Source of the DNA: Acheta domesticus
Taxonomy: Eukaryota; Arthropoda; Insecta; Orthoptera; Gryllidae
Reading direction: 5' to 3'
Assembly (NCBI GenBank): GCA_031308135.1
Contig: JAHLJT010000631.1
Coordinates: 34,767,522 to 34,831,521 of the forward strand
Length of the DNA stretch: 64,000 bases
Position 1 is the stretch's first letter. Each line of letters opens with the position of its first letter. The notes under the pieces are model-generated. The model did not search any database. It saw nothing but the letters and a program-made list of their open reading frames with translations, and was not told where the DNA came from. Positions 54,150 through 64,000 of the stretch are shown piece by piece. Position numbers and translations under genes: made by a program.

Positions 54150-55640
54150 ATGGAAGGACGCTGCTACGAAAAGAACAATTTGTGGTCTGGTAATGATATT
54201 ATTTATTATTGTATTTTGTGTATAAGTGTTATTGTTTTGTGCTTTGTGTGTTGTGAATACCGTGTGCGCGTTTCACGCAAAACAGCCAAAATGCTGGACG
54301 AATCAGGCGTCGATGTGGCGGGAGAGAGCAGTTCGGGGGAACAGCCTGCGCCCGAGATCACCCTAAGTGAACTTATGCGAGTTCTCACGAAGCAAATCTC
54401 GGAAAGCAGTAAAAGACATGAGGAAAGATTTGACCGGCTAGACAGTTGTTTGGTTGACCAGGCCGCGAAACTAGAAAATTTGGAGGCGAAATTTGATCAC
54501 AAAATAGGAACTTTGCAGAATCAGTTAGAGGGTAGATGTGGGAAAATTGAAACTAGCGTGGAGAACTTAGGCCAGGAGTTAGAAAGTTCTAGGGCCGAGG
54601 CAAGGGAAAATATTATCAAAATCGAATCAGAAATTAGTCAGAAACTTCAGGCATGTGACAGGAAAGTGGAAGCTTATTGCGAATCAATTACTGAGAATAT
54701 TGCCGAGGTTAAAACAGAAATGAACGGCAAATTCACGAAAATTGAAACCAAACTCAGCACGGAAGTGAGTGAAATCCATGGCAAATTCGAGAAATTAGGA
54801 GTTATTGAAGGGGAGAATATCAGGGACAGGGAAGAAAAGTTAAAGAAAGAAATAGACAAGAACTTAATAAAATTAGTAAGGGAGGAAATCGAGAAAGAGA
54901 AAGAGAACGGTCCTATTGCGAATTCATCGGGAGGATCAGGGCTTAGATTCTCGTGGGCCCCTCCACAAAATTTATGTTTTTGGGGAAAAGCAGATGAAAA
55001 TCCAAAGGTTTTTCTCGACCGTGCCGAGAATTACATGGATTTGACGAAGGCAGTACCGTCCAAATTAAAACCTAAATTCATGCAAGAACTTCTACGCGGA
55101 AATGCAGCCCTCTGGCTCACTGCGCTTGCACCATTCCCACAAACGTACGAAGAGTTTCGTACCAAGTTCCTTGCGCGTTACTGGAACGAACAAACGCGTT
55201 ACGAATTCGAGAGAAAGATTCTAGAGACCAGGTGGGACAAAAGACGCGACCAATCTTACCTTGACTACGCCATGGAGAAAATCTCCGCTATTAAATTGTG
55301 TGACCCCATGATAGAGGATAAAAAGGTCATTTGGCTTTTGACCGCGCATTACCCTACCTATGTGCAAAATTTAATTAATAGTGTAGGATGTGAGGACTTC
55401 GATCGATTCCAGGAGCTGCTCGCTCAATTTGATAGGACTCGGGTAATTTCTTATGAGGATAATTGGGAGCGAAACCAAGGGAACGGCCAGAACCGACCGT
55501 CATGGCGTCGCGATGACCGGAATCGGGGGAACGCTGCAAATGAGCGACGCCCACCACCGGATTCTAATGAGAATCGAGGCGGGAACGCTGGGGACAGAAA
55601 CGGTCAGCATGATTCCACTAGGCAGAGCCCGTTAAATTAG
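54150..55640 (+). CDS. Retrotransposon Gag polyprotein
   Basis: 496 codons. An N-terminal hydrophobic stretch (YYCILCISVIVLCFVCC) precedes a Met at 54291 (MLDESGVDVAGES), which may be the real start. Then comes a long Glu/Lys coiled coil (residues about 75-255) and a Retrotrans_gag-type capsid domain (about 290-430) with FLDRAENYMDLTKAVPSKLK and WLTALAPFPQTYEEFRTKFL. The C-terminus is Arg/Asn/Gly-rich without a CCHC zinc knuckle, unlike many gypsy Gags. The pol frame overlaps out of phase, so Pol would need a frameshift. This is a transposon gene. Confidence 0.85.
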   Translation: MEGRCYEKNNLWSGNDIIYYCILCISVIVLCFVCCEYRVRVSRKTAKMLDESGVDVAGESSSGEQPAPEITLSELMRVLTKQISESSKRHEERFDRLDSCLVDQAAKLENLEAKFDHKIGTLQNQLEGRCGKIETSVENLGQELESSRAEARENIIKIESEISQKLQACDRKVEAYCESITENIAEVKTEMNGKFTKIETKLSTEVSEIHGKFEKLGVIEGENIRDREEKLKKEIDKNLIKLVREEIEKEKENGPIANSSGGSGLRFSWAPPQNLCFWGKADENPKVFLDRAENYMDLTKAVPSKLKPKFMQELLRGNAALWLTALAPFPQTYEEFRTKFLARYWNEQTRYEFERKILETRWDKRRDQSYLDYAMEKISAIKLCDPMIEDKKVIWLLTAHYPTYVQNLINSVGCEDFDRFQELLAQFDRTRVISYEDNWERNQGNGQNRPSWRRDDRNRGNAANERRPPPDSNENRGGNAGDRNGQHDSTRQSPLN

Positions 55641-56806
55641 AACCGTTCGAGCCAGTAAGGTACTGGGGTCCCGAACGAGTTGTGTCAGAGGTACCAATTT
55701 CCAAGGTAGTGTCAGTGAACTACGCATTTCATGACTTAAATGACGATGCGAATGAACATGTGAAGGAACTCGCACGGAAGTGCCCAGTAATCGAGTTTCT
55801 CACAGGAAATTTTAATGTACGCGCTCTAGTAGATACCGGCAGTGAGGTTAGCGCAATTTCAAAGAAATTTTACTCGCAACTAATAAGTGAACGCATTCCA
55901 GTGCCAACTTTGCCTACGGGTAAATGCTTCGTTGTAGGAATCGGGAAGAAGAAAAGTAAGCCGATTTTCATGCAGGCCTTAATCTCACTAAATTTTCGGG
56001 AAGTTTCATTCGACGTGCCATGTTTAGTCATAGAAGACTTGAATTATGATGTTATTCTAGGGGTAGATTTCTTGCGGGAAAATAACGGGATAGTGGATTT
56101 TTCCAGGAATATTGTGAGTTTCGGTGAGGGTAGGGAAATTGAGATACAAGATGACGAGGACAGACCGGACATTAGCATTTCATGTGGGTTTGGGGATTCG
56201 GGGGATGACGTGAGTGGAGTCATTAACAAGTGCTTGCTAGGAAATGATTCACTAAATGACCACAAGCGCCATCAGCTGCAGCAATTGCTCTGCAAATACG
56301 GCAACGTTTTCGATCGTCCCGTGCATCCAATAAAAGACTTTTGCTTTCGGATCCAGGTCACCGATGACTCACCCTTTAAAGTGAAAAATTACCCTATTCC
56401 GCAGTCCATTAGGGGGGAAGTCGATGAAACGATCAAAAACATGATTAGTGAAGGCATTATTGAGAGGTCAGTCACGGCCTACTTAAACCCGATTGTTGTT
56501 GTCAAGAAGAAAGACGGGAAAGTTAGAATTTGTTTAGATGCACGACGAATCAACGAAGTTACAGTCCCAGAAAACGAGGCACCTCAAAACATAGACGAAA
56601 TTCTTTGGAAATTCAACAAAACTAAAAAATTTTCGGCCTTAGATTTTTCGAGTTCTTATTGGCAGATTTCCATCCACCCCGACGATAGGAAGTTCACGGG
56701 ATTCTTATACAACGGCTTAACCTACGTCTGGAAACGTATGCCTCCTGCGGGACGAAAACGGCCTTCCAGCCGGAAAATTCAATTTTTTCAACCTCCGTCC
56801 GTTTAA
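55634..56806 (+). pseudogene. Truncated Pol: protease and N-terminal reverse transcriptase
   Basis: Open in another frame from Gag, whose end it overlaps. It shows aspartic protease LVDTGSEVSAISKKF and DVILGVDFLRE, then the RT start NPIVVVKKKDGKVRICLDAR (finger) and LDFSSSYWQISIHPDDRKFT (palm, first Asp). The frame breaks after YVWKRMP: the expected FGTKTAFQ is still readable in another frame, but the sequence then diverges and stops at 56806. The catalytic YxDD box, RNase H and integrase are missing. Confidence 0.85.
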
Positions 56807-57066
56807 AGAGTAGAAGTCACTGACAACCTCTGCACACGATTCGGAGTACCTTGGGCTCGCGGTACAGTTCATGTTCTTCTTTGTTAAATTTTGTAGGGTT
56901 AATTAGAATTAAGATCTAGTAGTAGTTGCAATTTTCTTAGTTACTGTAGAATGATTTTAATGTTAGGCATCGCCATGTTATTTTTTTGAAATTTCATCAC
57001 GACGAGAAAAAAAATTCTCATTTCCAAATCTCAATTTTTCAAAGCCCCAATTTTTTTTCTCTATTC
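56807..57066 (+). other. Internal 3' non-coding part of LTR element
   Basis: AT-rich spacer between the deleted pol and the polypurine tract, no gene. Confidence 0.6.
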
Positions 57067-57081
57067 GGAGGGGAGGGCCAA
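57067..57081 (+). promoter_or_regulatory. Polypurine tract
   Basis: GGAGGGGAGGGCCAA directly before the 3' LTR, where plus-strand synthesis would be primed. Confidence 0.7.
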
Positions 57082-58622
57082 TGTAGCGGTACGCTATTTT
57101 TAATACTTTTTAAATTTCACAAATAACTGTCGATGTGAACCGTCCACCTCCCGCCGCCGCCAGCCGGGTCGGCGCGCCCCCTCCGCTAATGAAAGGGATG
57201 ACAGCACGCGCTCCTCTAAAGTTTATGGCCATCGTCCGCGAGTCGACCCTCATCCCGTCACGCACCCGGGCGCCGAAGAAGAGATTAGAGACGTGTGCTG
57301 ATCCCGCCGTTCCGGGTATCATGCGCACTAAGTACCCAGACCGTCCTTCGCAGTTTTCTCCAGGGGTCCCAACGGACATTCCGCGTACCCTTTACTGACC
57401 TACTTCCGAAGTGAGACGGAGAGCGTTTTCCAGACAGAGATAGGGCTACGGAAAATTCCTAGAATCACCGGACCTGATTGGCCGAGGACAAAATTACGGC
57501 GTAGTAGCACTTAGCCAATCAGGGGCAAAATTCCGTGGGGTGGGAGCGATTTTGGGGCACTTTTGAATTTTCGGGGTGGCGGAACGAGGAGACCTCCACG
57601 CTAGCGGCGTAGGGGAGAGGATCACTTCTTCTTGTTCGATTGAGCTGGGGGGGGCGAGCGCCGCGGAGCGAGTAACAGCTCCGGCGCCGCGTTCGAGGGC
57701 TACGTGTACTCGACTTGTTTTGGGTGGCGAGCGCCGCGGAGTAAGCGATAGCTCCGGCGCCGCGTTCGAGGGAGAATTATTATTTTGGGATTTAGTTCGT
57801 GGACACTGAGCTCTGCCGTGGGCAGTGACCGGTGTCTAGTTTTCTCCGAGATTCGTGATCGTGATAACTCCAGAGAACTTTCCGTGAGAACTACTAATTT
57901 GTGTGAACGGAATTCGCGATCATTCACGATCCGGGCCAGCTGACCGTCGCCGCCGCCGCCGTCACCGCCGCAGCCGCTGTCGCCGCCGCCGCTCCTTTGG
58001 TAGCTACGGTGGAAGGACGTTTCTCGGCCTGGCAGGGCCATCTCAGCCGCCGACCCAGACGGAGAGAAGCCGCGACCCCCGCCGCCGACGCCGAGGGCCG
58101 CCTACACGCCGCCCCATTCAGGCATAAACTTCGGTCAACGACCGCCAAAGAACTATTGTGCATTGCTGTGCCGCGCTTAGGCACTTGTTTCCTCATTATT
58201 GTCAGCCAGAAGGCGAATGGCCTAGAGTTTGTTGGGGCCTGTAAAGGAATTTAATTGTAATTCTCGTTCTTTATTTTTTTTTGATTTAAGTTTTATCTCA
58301 TTTTTTCTTTCGTTTCTAACTGAGCTCATCAGGTAGGGCCTTTCTTAACTCTTTGAATCACTGTAACTTCCCCGGCCTATTATTAGGCGGGAATAAACCT
58401 TTTTATTTGCTTTACCAACCACTGAATTGTTTCTGTAGTTAGCAAACGCCTTACGACTCCTTCCATCCGAGTTAGATTCTAAGCAGGTGACAAAGTTGGC
58501 CGACTGAGCTAGGCCCGGGCCGCCCTCGTTGACTTCGGCGCACACCCACGCCGCCGGAGCTCGACGCTGTGGTTGACGATCGACGCCACCGTGTGGCTCG
58601 ATAACGAACCGTGGGTGTGACA
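57082..58622 (+). repeat. 3' LTR
   Basis: 1541 bp, same start, end and landmarks as the 5' LTR at a constant offset of 4608. No mismatch found by eye. Confidence 0.92.
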
Positions 58623-58626
58623 ATAC
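58623..58626. repeat. LTR element target-site duplication, right
   Basis: ATAC, matching 52470-52473. Confidence 0.8.
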
Positions 58627-59780
58627 ATGAGGTAAACTCCAACACCAATGAGTATGACCGATCTCCATGAAAGTTGGCACTTCTAGGTGTTTTTTTACCA
58701 AAAAGGTTTTTTTGTGCGGTTAATTCTTTTGAAACTCCAATACATGGCGTTGTAGAACAAAATTAAATATTTCACGTCAAATGCAACCTGCAACACTCGA
58801 CAGCAATATCGTTAAATAACTCCTAAACAAAGCGTTCTAGGTCATTAAAAACTAAAATATTGAGGAAGAAGGTCTCAAATAAACGTTTATCTCTTCGTAA
58901 TCTACAGGAAGAGACGTTCATGAACATTCTATTACATTTCTGCTGGTCAGGCGCTTCTCGATATTATCTCAGAGACGCGATCTGCTCAGAGACGTGCATA
59001 ATCTGCCATGTGAATGAGAGGGACAGAGAGAGGCAGATATAGAGACACACAGAAACAAGTCACACTGAGACAGAGACAGTGAGAGACGGAAAGAGAGAGA
59101 GAGCGTGAGAGAGAGAGAGGGAGAGGGAGAGGGAGATGGAAAAGGGAAAGAGGGAGATGAAGGGCAGAATAACGTCTGCCGGGTTTCACTAGTACTTTTA
59201 TATGTTTGTAGACTATTACAATACTATGGTGTTTAATAATAACTATTATATGTTACTACTATATGTTCGTGAAGACACTGCGTTTCTTTTATAATGAATT
59301 CAAAGCCAGAAATATATTTTTACTTTCTCGCTCTTTTTCATTTTAAGTTTTAAATTTAAAAAGAAATTGCTTGAAACTATTTTCGCACCAAATATTCTAA
59401 GATTTGAAATGAGTTTTACAAAAAAAAGAAGATGATATCTGAGATGTGTTAATACGGAGATAAATTGTTATATAAATAGTATTACATAGCCAGTACTACT
59501 GGCGAGAAAGTACGTGCATTATTTGTGTGAAGAAAATATATGATTCTAAAATGTTACTGAATTAGTGAATACCCTGATTAACAGAATTAATTAGGGAAGA
59601 AAAATATTTGTATTTCTCACATTCATTCTAATCTTATTCCTTTTGTTTTATTTTACATTTCATATTTAAAGCCACATAAGTACTTTGTTCCTGTATTATA
59701 TATTTTATATAAGAATACTAGTATTAATATGTAAATATCTGAGATCTGGATACACATTTTAATACCAATTTCATGTATTG
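58627..59780. other. No gene; simple and inverted repeats
   Basis: GA-rich purine tract at about 59058-59160. TACTTTCTCGC at about 59322 and its inverse GCGAGAAAGTA at about 59503 bracket about 190 bp. The first resembles the start word at about 29212, so this may be a small relative of the long inverted-repeat family. Confidence 0.4.
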
Positions 59781-59789
59781 TCAAATGTA

Positions 59790-59910
59790 ATATACGTAAT
59801 GAAAATTTACGAAAGTCCCAAATGAACTATTATGAACAGCACAGAACACCTAATGCAATGCCCCTTCCTCTTATGTAGGAGACTTCTTTCATTGTGACTT
59901 ATATGTTTCG
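59790..59910 (-). repeat. Inverted copy of the 51.6-kb palindrome loop
   Basis: The reverse complement carries GAAGTCTCCTACATAAGAGG and GGTGTTCTGTGCTGTTCATA, closely matching 51613-51720. Confidence 0.7.
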
Positions 59911-60056
59911 AACTAAACGTGCAAAAGCTCTTTCTCGATTTCACCCGTTATTGATAGCGATACTGCTTTCGATTGCTTTAACGTTCGAGTGTGCACAAAC
60001 TCCCTAATATCAACGATACGAGGCGGCGGGTGTCCCCTGTTGCCTGTTCATAGCTC

Positions 60057-60110
60057 AGCGAGTGCTCGGCCTCCCCCCGACATTTAAACTGTCGGGGTGA
60101 TAGGAGGATA
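60057..60110 (+). other. GC-rich stem-loop
   Basis: CCCCGACA TTTAAAC TGTCGGGG (about 60076-60098) is a perfect 8-bp stem with a 7-nt loop, just after a tRNA A-box-like TAGCTCAGCGAGTGC. Its role is unknown. Confidence 0.4.
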
Positions 60111-60860
60111 AAGATTCTGAAAGCCGGCACATCGCCGCGTTCGTGGTGTTTCGGGGAACGTGCTTCCTTAATCGTCAGCTCCGCTATTAGTTGTGCAAAT
60201 GGAAATATTACTATAATTCAATGTAACTAGGAATATGATTAAGTGGAGTGGATATGTAATTCCGAAACTTCACAGAATGTGTTCCAACGGTGCACACATA
60301 GAGGACGGAAAGGCTTACAATATTCGAGAGGGCAAAGTGCTACGAATATTTAAACGTATGATAGCCTGCACGATCGTGGAGCTAATGGGCTTTCGTTATT
60401 AGCGACTTCACAAGCCACGAGAGGTCAGAGGCAGGTGCAAACTTTCCCTTGTCTTCGAGCGAGCGATAGATGAACATGAGGTTTACACCGTGATCTACCA
60501 CATACCATGTGGTTAGGCCAAACAGCAGACCTTATGGCGCGAGCCTCGCATCTAATAAAGACAAAACCGGTGTTTTTGTGACTTTTGTAGTTTTTTCTTT
60601 TACTTTTTAACCTTATGTCGTGTAGAAAAATGATTCAAATCAATTTTAAGGAGGAGTTGATTATCTACAGTTTTTGTGTTTTTCTTTCGAAAACAATTAC
60701 TAACAGAGATACAGCTTTTCAAACAAATGCGTTTTTCCGTTTCTTCAAAATGTGTGCGAAAACTCAGTTTAAGATATTATAATCAACTTATAATAAATGC
60801 AATTATTATTACATTTAATAATATTATTTATCTCCCTGTCAGTGCAAACATTCAGGCCAA
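60111..60860. other. No gene seen
   Basis: Mixed-composition sequence without coding blocks. Confidence 0.35.
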
Positions 60861-60864
60861 CGAA

Positions 60865-61065
60865 AAAGTTCAAAATATTTTTTAGCGAATTCCTACAACT
60901 TCATTATTGAACACAGAGATATTTTTCTTGATGAAATCTGTTCTTCAATGACAAATCTTGAAATAGTGTCATGTATAATTTTTCGAAAATATAAGTAGTT
61001 TTCTCGAAATTTTGTGTGAAACGGAAGTAATTTTTAAACATTTTTTCTCAAAAACTGTCTTGAGT
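60865..61065 (+). repeat. Short fragment of the long inverted-repeat family
   Basis: Has GCGAATTCCTACAACTTCAT, GAAATCTGTTCTTCAATGAC, GTGTCATGTATAATTTTTCG and TTTTCTCAAAAACTG, in the same order as 30040-30200. Confidence 0.6.
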
Positions 61066-61489
61066 TTGAGTTGAGAAAAAAGTTTCAAATAATGTGGGAA
61101 GATTTTTGCTGTTGTAGAATCATTGGTTTTAAGTATTAATGGATAAAATGTCAGATGGTCAACTTTATTCCAATTTACTACTGCGTTCATCTTTCAGTGA
61201 ATATTAGCTTCTTGAAGAAGAGAGAAGCAAATTTCTGAAAACTGATTTATTGGCCGGCACGCGAAGAGTGTCATTTACCCACCTACAACCCATGCTCACT
61301 TTGACAGAAAATCCGAATGGGTGTCGTTACTGCAATTACTGTACACCGCAGCGGAGGATCAACTTCATGGTAGGACCTCGTATACCTCTCGTGAGCAAAA
61401 TAGCACAAGTTTCTGCTGCTGGAGAGCACAGGGAATTGTTCTAAATGGTAATAGTGATTGAGTGTAAGGTCGTTCCAAGAGGATTGCAG

Positions 61490-61625
61490 TTTGATTGGTT
61501 GGTTGATGTTTCTGGGTACGACAACTTCTACGGTCATTAGTCCCGCTAGTGGCGTGAATGTTTGATCCCGGACGGTGGCTGCGTTCCTCCGTGTGGGCTG
61601 CCGGAAGACCACCAAGATGCTTGGA
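61490..61625 (-). repeat. SINE/LINE 3'-tail fragment
   Basis: The reverse complement reads GGACTAATGACCGTAGAAG then CCCAGAAACATCAACCAACC. It matches the 3' tail of the SINE at 8137-8697, including the terminal short-unit tail, but without its tRNA head. Confidence 0.6.
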
Positions 61626-61734
61626 GCAAATATCTTAGCCTAAGAGTATTTGTTGATAAAGACTGATCGCCTTTAATTCGAACATGTGGATGTTTGTTTC
61701 CAGTGAGTTGGCAGACGTGCACAGTGTGTAGCAT

Positions 61735-62075
61735 CCTCCTCGCGACCAGCTCTGTGTTGGACCCCCGGCGATTGCCCTGCGCCACCCGCCGCTTTGCGTC
61801 TAATTGGGCAGTCGTCCGGCGCGGCATTAAACTTCATTCAAATCACCATACACCTCGCATTACACTCGTCGCAGGCGCTGCCGTTCATTTTCATTGGTTT
61901 CGCACTGGGCGCTGCTCGTAATTGGAGCTTGGAGGGGAATGCGCGCCATCACCCGGCGGCGCCGTCCCAACCCGTCCTGTTCCGTCTCGTCCCGATCCGA
62001 CCCTCTGCTCCCCGCCACCCGTCTCCTTCCCGCCCTCGCCGCATCGCCCAGTCTCTGCGTAGTTGCTGTGATGAT
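61735..62075. promoter_or_regulatory. GC/CpG-rich island 1
   Basis: Abruptly GC-rich and CpG-containing (for example GCCCTGCGCCACCCGCCGC and CACCCGGCGGCGCCG) in an AT-rich genome. It could be a promoter or enhancer island. No exon recognised. Confidence 0.3.
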
Positions 62076-62289
62076 TGATGAGTGCCGTCGTTATTTCGGA
62101 GCGACGTTGCAACGGTAGAGGTCGATGATTGTGTTGATTAACGTTTCTGCGCACGCCAACTGCTATTGTCATTAAGGGTGGCGGTTTTTCCTCCGGTTGA
62201 TGGTGAGATTAGGCACCAGCCTAAATGTCGGCATAAGAGGGATTTTTCTCCTCCAGTAGATTTCCTTTCGCCATAAGGCACTGCCCAAG

Positions 62290-62512
62290 CCCTAAGCGTT
62301 TATGTTCATTCGTCCCTTTGGTGTCGTGAATTCTTTGGTGCTTGAAGATATCCGTGTTCCACTCCGGATGGTGTGATCCGGCGCCGACATACACGTTGGC
62401 ATGCGGGGGGATCCATCCTCTGGGTGTGTTTCCCAGCGAGGCTCCGCCCCAGCTGGGACAAGCATCGGGTCCTCGACTGTTCTTCCGACATATTTGGTAT
62501 TGCAGAACATGT

Positions 62513-62578
<66 letters not shown>

Positions 62579-62875
62579 TAGGATAGAAGAAAAAACGAGG
62601 CTGCGGAAGGAAAGAGTGCGCGCTATCCCTAGCCCATTCGTTAAGATACTGTTCCGGCATTCGCCTGGTACTGTTCAGAGACGCCATGCAAAACTACCGT
62701 TCAGAGCAGCCGACCGTTAGAAGTCTCTTAGAAGTCACTAGCGGTTGAATTTCATATAGCTAGTGTCGAAAATTCTCCACCGTCGCGTCGGGACTCAGAC
62801 CCGAGGAACTGCTGATAAAAGTAGCTGCAGAGACAGTGTCAGTGATTTTTCTGAGCTAAGTGAGCGGTTGTAATT
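62290..62875 (-). mobile_element. SINE copy 2, same family as 8137-8697
   Basis: On the - strand: an A-box-like CTTAGCTCAG at the head (about 62860), GGTCTGAGTCCCGACG, GGAGAATTTTCGACACTAG, CCAGGCGAATGCCGG, an expanded (CA)n and CAGCTGGGGCGGAGCCTCG, in the same order as the complete copy. The 3' tail is absent or diverged. Confidence 0.65.
62517..62576. repeat. (GT)n microsatellite inside SINE copy 2
   Basis: About 29 GT units. It corresponds to the CA-rich patch of the complete SINE. Confidence 0.9.
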
Positions 62876-63003
62876 GTCGGAATGAGCCTCCTAAAAAGAT
62901 TTATCTTCCTTTCAATTTTCCGCTGTAGGTGTTTGTGTAATGGCATCGTGGAAGGGTCAGTTCCTTCCATTAACAAATTCCTTAAGTTTTATCCAGTCCT
63001 ATC

Positions 63004-63100
63004 GGGAGAGGTGGCTCAGGGCATCATCTAATGTCACTGCAGTCCCTCTAGGTTCGAGTCCCTGCTGTGGCAGGATTTTCGACACCAAAACCTTCGTGAT
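63004..63100 (+). repeat. SINE copy 3, head only
   Basis: GGTGGCTCAGGGCATCATC, AATGTCACTGCAGTCCCTC, GGTTCGAGTCCCTGCTGTGG and CAGGATTTTCGACACC match the first 110 bp or so of the complete copy, then diverge. Confidence 0.65.
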
Positions 63101-63330
63101 ATTCACGCCACTTAACACTTCTTTTATGAATCTTGCTCTATCATTTCCTCGTTTCTTTTGTATTCTGATTTGCATTGTTCATCCGTAAAAAATATTATCA
63201 ACATAAATTATAGCCTACTAATTTGGATACGTCTGTAATTGTAATTATTTTACAATGTCCTGAAACCTCTTGGTAGAGGTTGTGAAAGATGAAACGCAAA
63301 CATGAAAATAATAGAATAGACCCGCCACTG
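63101..63330. other. No feature seen
   Basis: AT-rich, between the SINE head and the second GC-rich island. Confidence 0.3.
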
Positions 63331-63850
63331 ATGCAGCATATCGCGTGAGGGGTTTAAGCCCCATCGTCCACAGGCGTAAAACGGGCATCTGGGCACCTCG
63401 TGGAATTCGGCGCCCGGCGGCGGCAGCGCCCTCTCGTGCCTCCTTAGCCCTTCCCCGCCCCCTCCGCGGAGCAACGCCCCGTTTAATTCCCGTTAATTGA
63501 TTCTCCGGGGGAGGGGGCGGGCGAACGGGCGGGCGCCGCCGCCGCCGCCCCGAGGGCGATAGCATCGCCCCGTCGCCCTCGCCGCCCCTCGCCCCACCCC
63601 CGCCGATGGGGCTCGATACCGCCTAACATACGGACGGCAGATCGCATCAGCACACGACCCGCCTGCTATAGAGCGACGTATTGGCTAATATATCGCGCGC
63701 GATCTAATCGCTCCCGTGCGATACGGGTCTGTTCCCGCGCTTCGTGCCCAATCGATTCCCACTGCGATTTTCTCCCCTCCCCTCCCCTCCCCATCCCTCC
63801 TTCTCCGCCGCGCCCGGCTCTGCAAGATGCTTCCTAATGGAATCTCGAAA
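63331..63850. promoter_or_regulatory. GC/CpG-rich island 2
   Basis: Dense CpG and homopurine/pyrimidine runs (GGGGGAGGGGGCGGGCGAAC, GCCGCCGCCGCCGCC, CCCCTCCCCTCC) plus a TTAATTGATT homeobox-type core at about 63494. It might mark a promoter of a gene to the right of the window. No coding exon is supported. Confidence 0.3.
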
Positions 63851-64000
63851 AATATTTTTGTATACGGACCTGCTATAGCCAGCGTCAGAGGATGCGAAAA
63901 CTGATGACTTTTTGTCCGACTCACAATTCTGGATCTGCCCTTCGAATCGTGTAAAAGTGATTGAAAATCGAGGTTTTGTGGGATATTTTCCGTGGTCTCT
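63851..64000. other. Window edge, nothing recognised
   Basis: Short stretch without identifiable features. Confidence 0.3.

Larger units (their letters stand above)
52474..58622 (+). mobile_element. Non-autonomous gypsy-like LTR retrotransposon
   Basis: 6149 bp: 5' LTR 52474-54014, gag, truncated pol and 3' LTR 57082-58622, flanked by ATAC at 52470-52473 and 58623-58626. I saw no difference between the two LTRs, which implies a recent insertion. The pol gene stops inside reverse transcriptase. RNase H and integrase are absent, so movement must have used enzymes of a complete relative. Confidence 0.92.

Noticed and set aside
55375..55635. Small frames overlapping the end of gag on both strands
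   Set aside because: Shadows of the gag reading frame.
62373..62720. 115-codon frame with a Cys-Val run
   Set aside because: Produced by the (GT)n microsatellite within a SINE copy.

Overview
This is a eukaryotic nuclear window, almost certainly from an insect with a large, intron-rich and transposon-rich genome. The evidence is two split animal genes with GT-AG introns (an insect-type USP36/scrawny ubiquitin protease and an SLC38A10-type amino-acid transporter), tRNA-derived SINEs, jockey-like LINE remnants, hAT/piggyBac/TA-inserting MITEs, a gypsy-type LTR element and very large fold-back elements. A hemimetabolous (polyneopteran-like) species is my inference; nothing here fixes the species.

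Left third (1-27,000), host genes. The 3' half of a USP36/scny-like deubiquitinase runs on the + strand in six exons (4331-13107). It enters from beyond the left edge and ends in a basic His/Tyr/Lys-rich tail. Its introns hold a piggyBac-like TTAA-flanked element, a TA-flanked hairpin MITE, a SINE with a perfect 15-bp target duplication and a 1.2-kb non-autonomous hAT element with a perfect 8-bp duplication. Converging on it from the right is a complete SLC38A10 orthologue on the - strand (12 coding exons, 27001 to 16911, 1027 predicted residues). Three exon-like, phase-compatible open blocks on the + strand (17940-19839) interleave with the SLC38A10 tail exons and may be an unrecognised interdigitated gene. 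A 5'-truncated LINE with one in-frame stop sits in another SLC38A10 intron.

Middle (28,000-52,460), a repeat desert with no host gene. It is built from a family of long, AT-rich, non-coding inverted-repeat elements. Their ends resemble CCCGTATACGTACG, and they carry CGTCCGTC clusters and oligo-A/T hairpin motifs. One copy is interrupted by a second, very different element of 8.6 kb (30850-39459): two huge inverted arms made of 145-bp and related tandem subrepeats, perfect 20-bp terminal inverted repeats and a 7-bp target duplication. It is the most striking object in the window and looks like a fold-back (FB-type) transposon. Remnants of a LINE C-terminus (about 45.3 kb) and of an hAT-like transposase (about 47.4 kb), and a second copy of the hairpin MITE (48.1 kb), lie between the repeat blocks.

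Right (52,474-58,622): a young gypsy-like LTR retrotransposon with two 1541-bp LTRs that look identical and a 4-bp duplication. It keeps gag, protease and the first part of reverse transcriptase, but the rest of pol is deleted, so it is non-autonomous. From 58.6 to 64 kb I see no convincing gene. The region has a GA-rich tract, more repeat fragments, two or three SINE copies, a (GT)n tract and two GC/CpG-rich islands (about 61.7-62.1 and 63.3-63.85 kb) that may be regulatory or mark a gene beyond the right edge.

All calls come from reading the sequence and the translations; no database search was possible.
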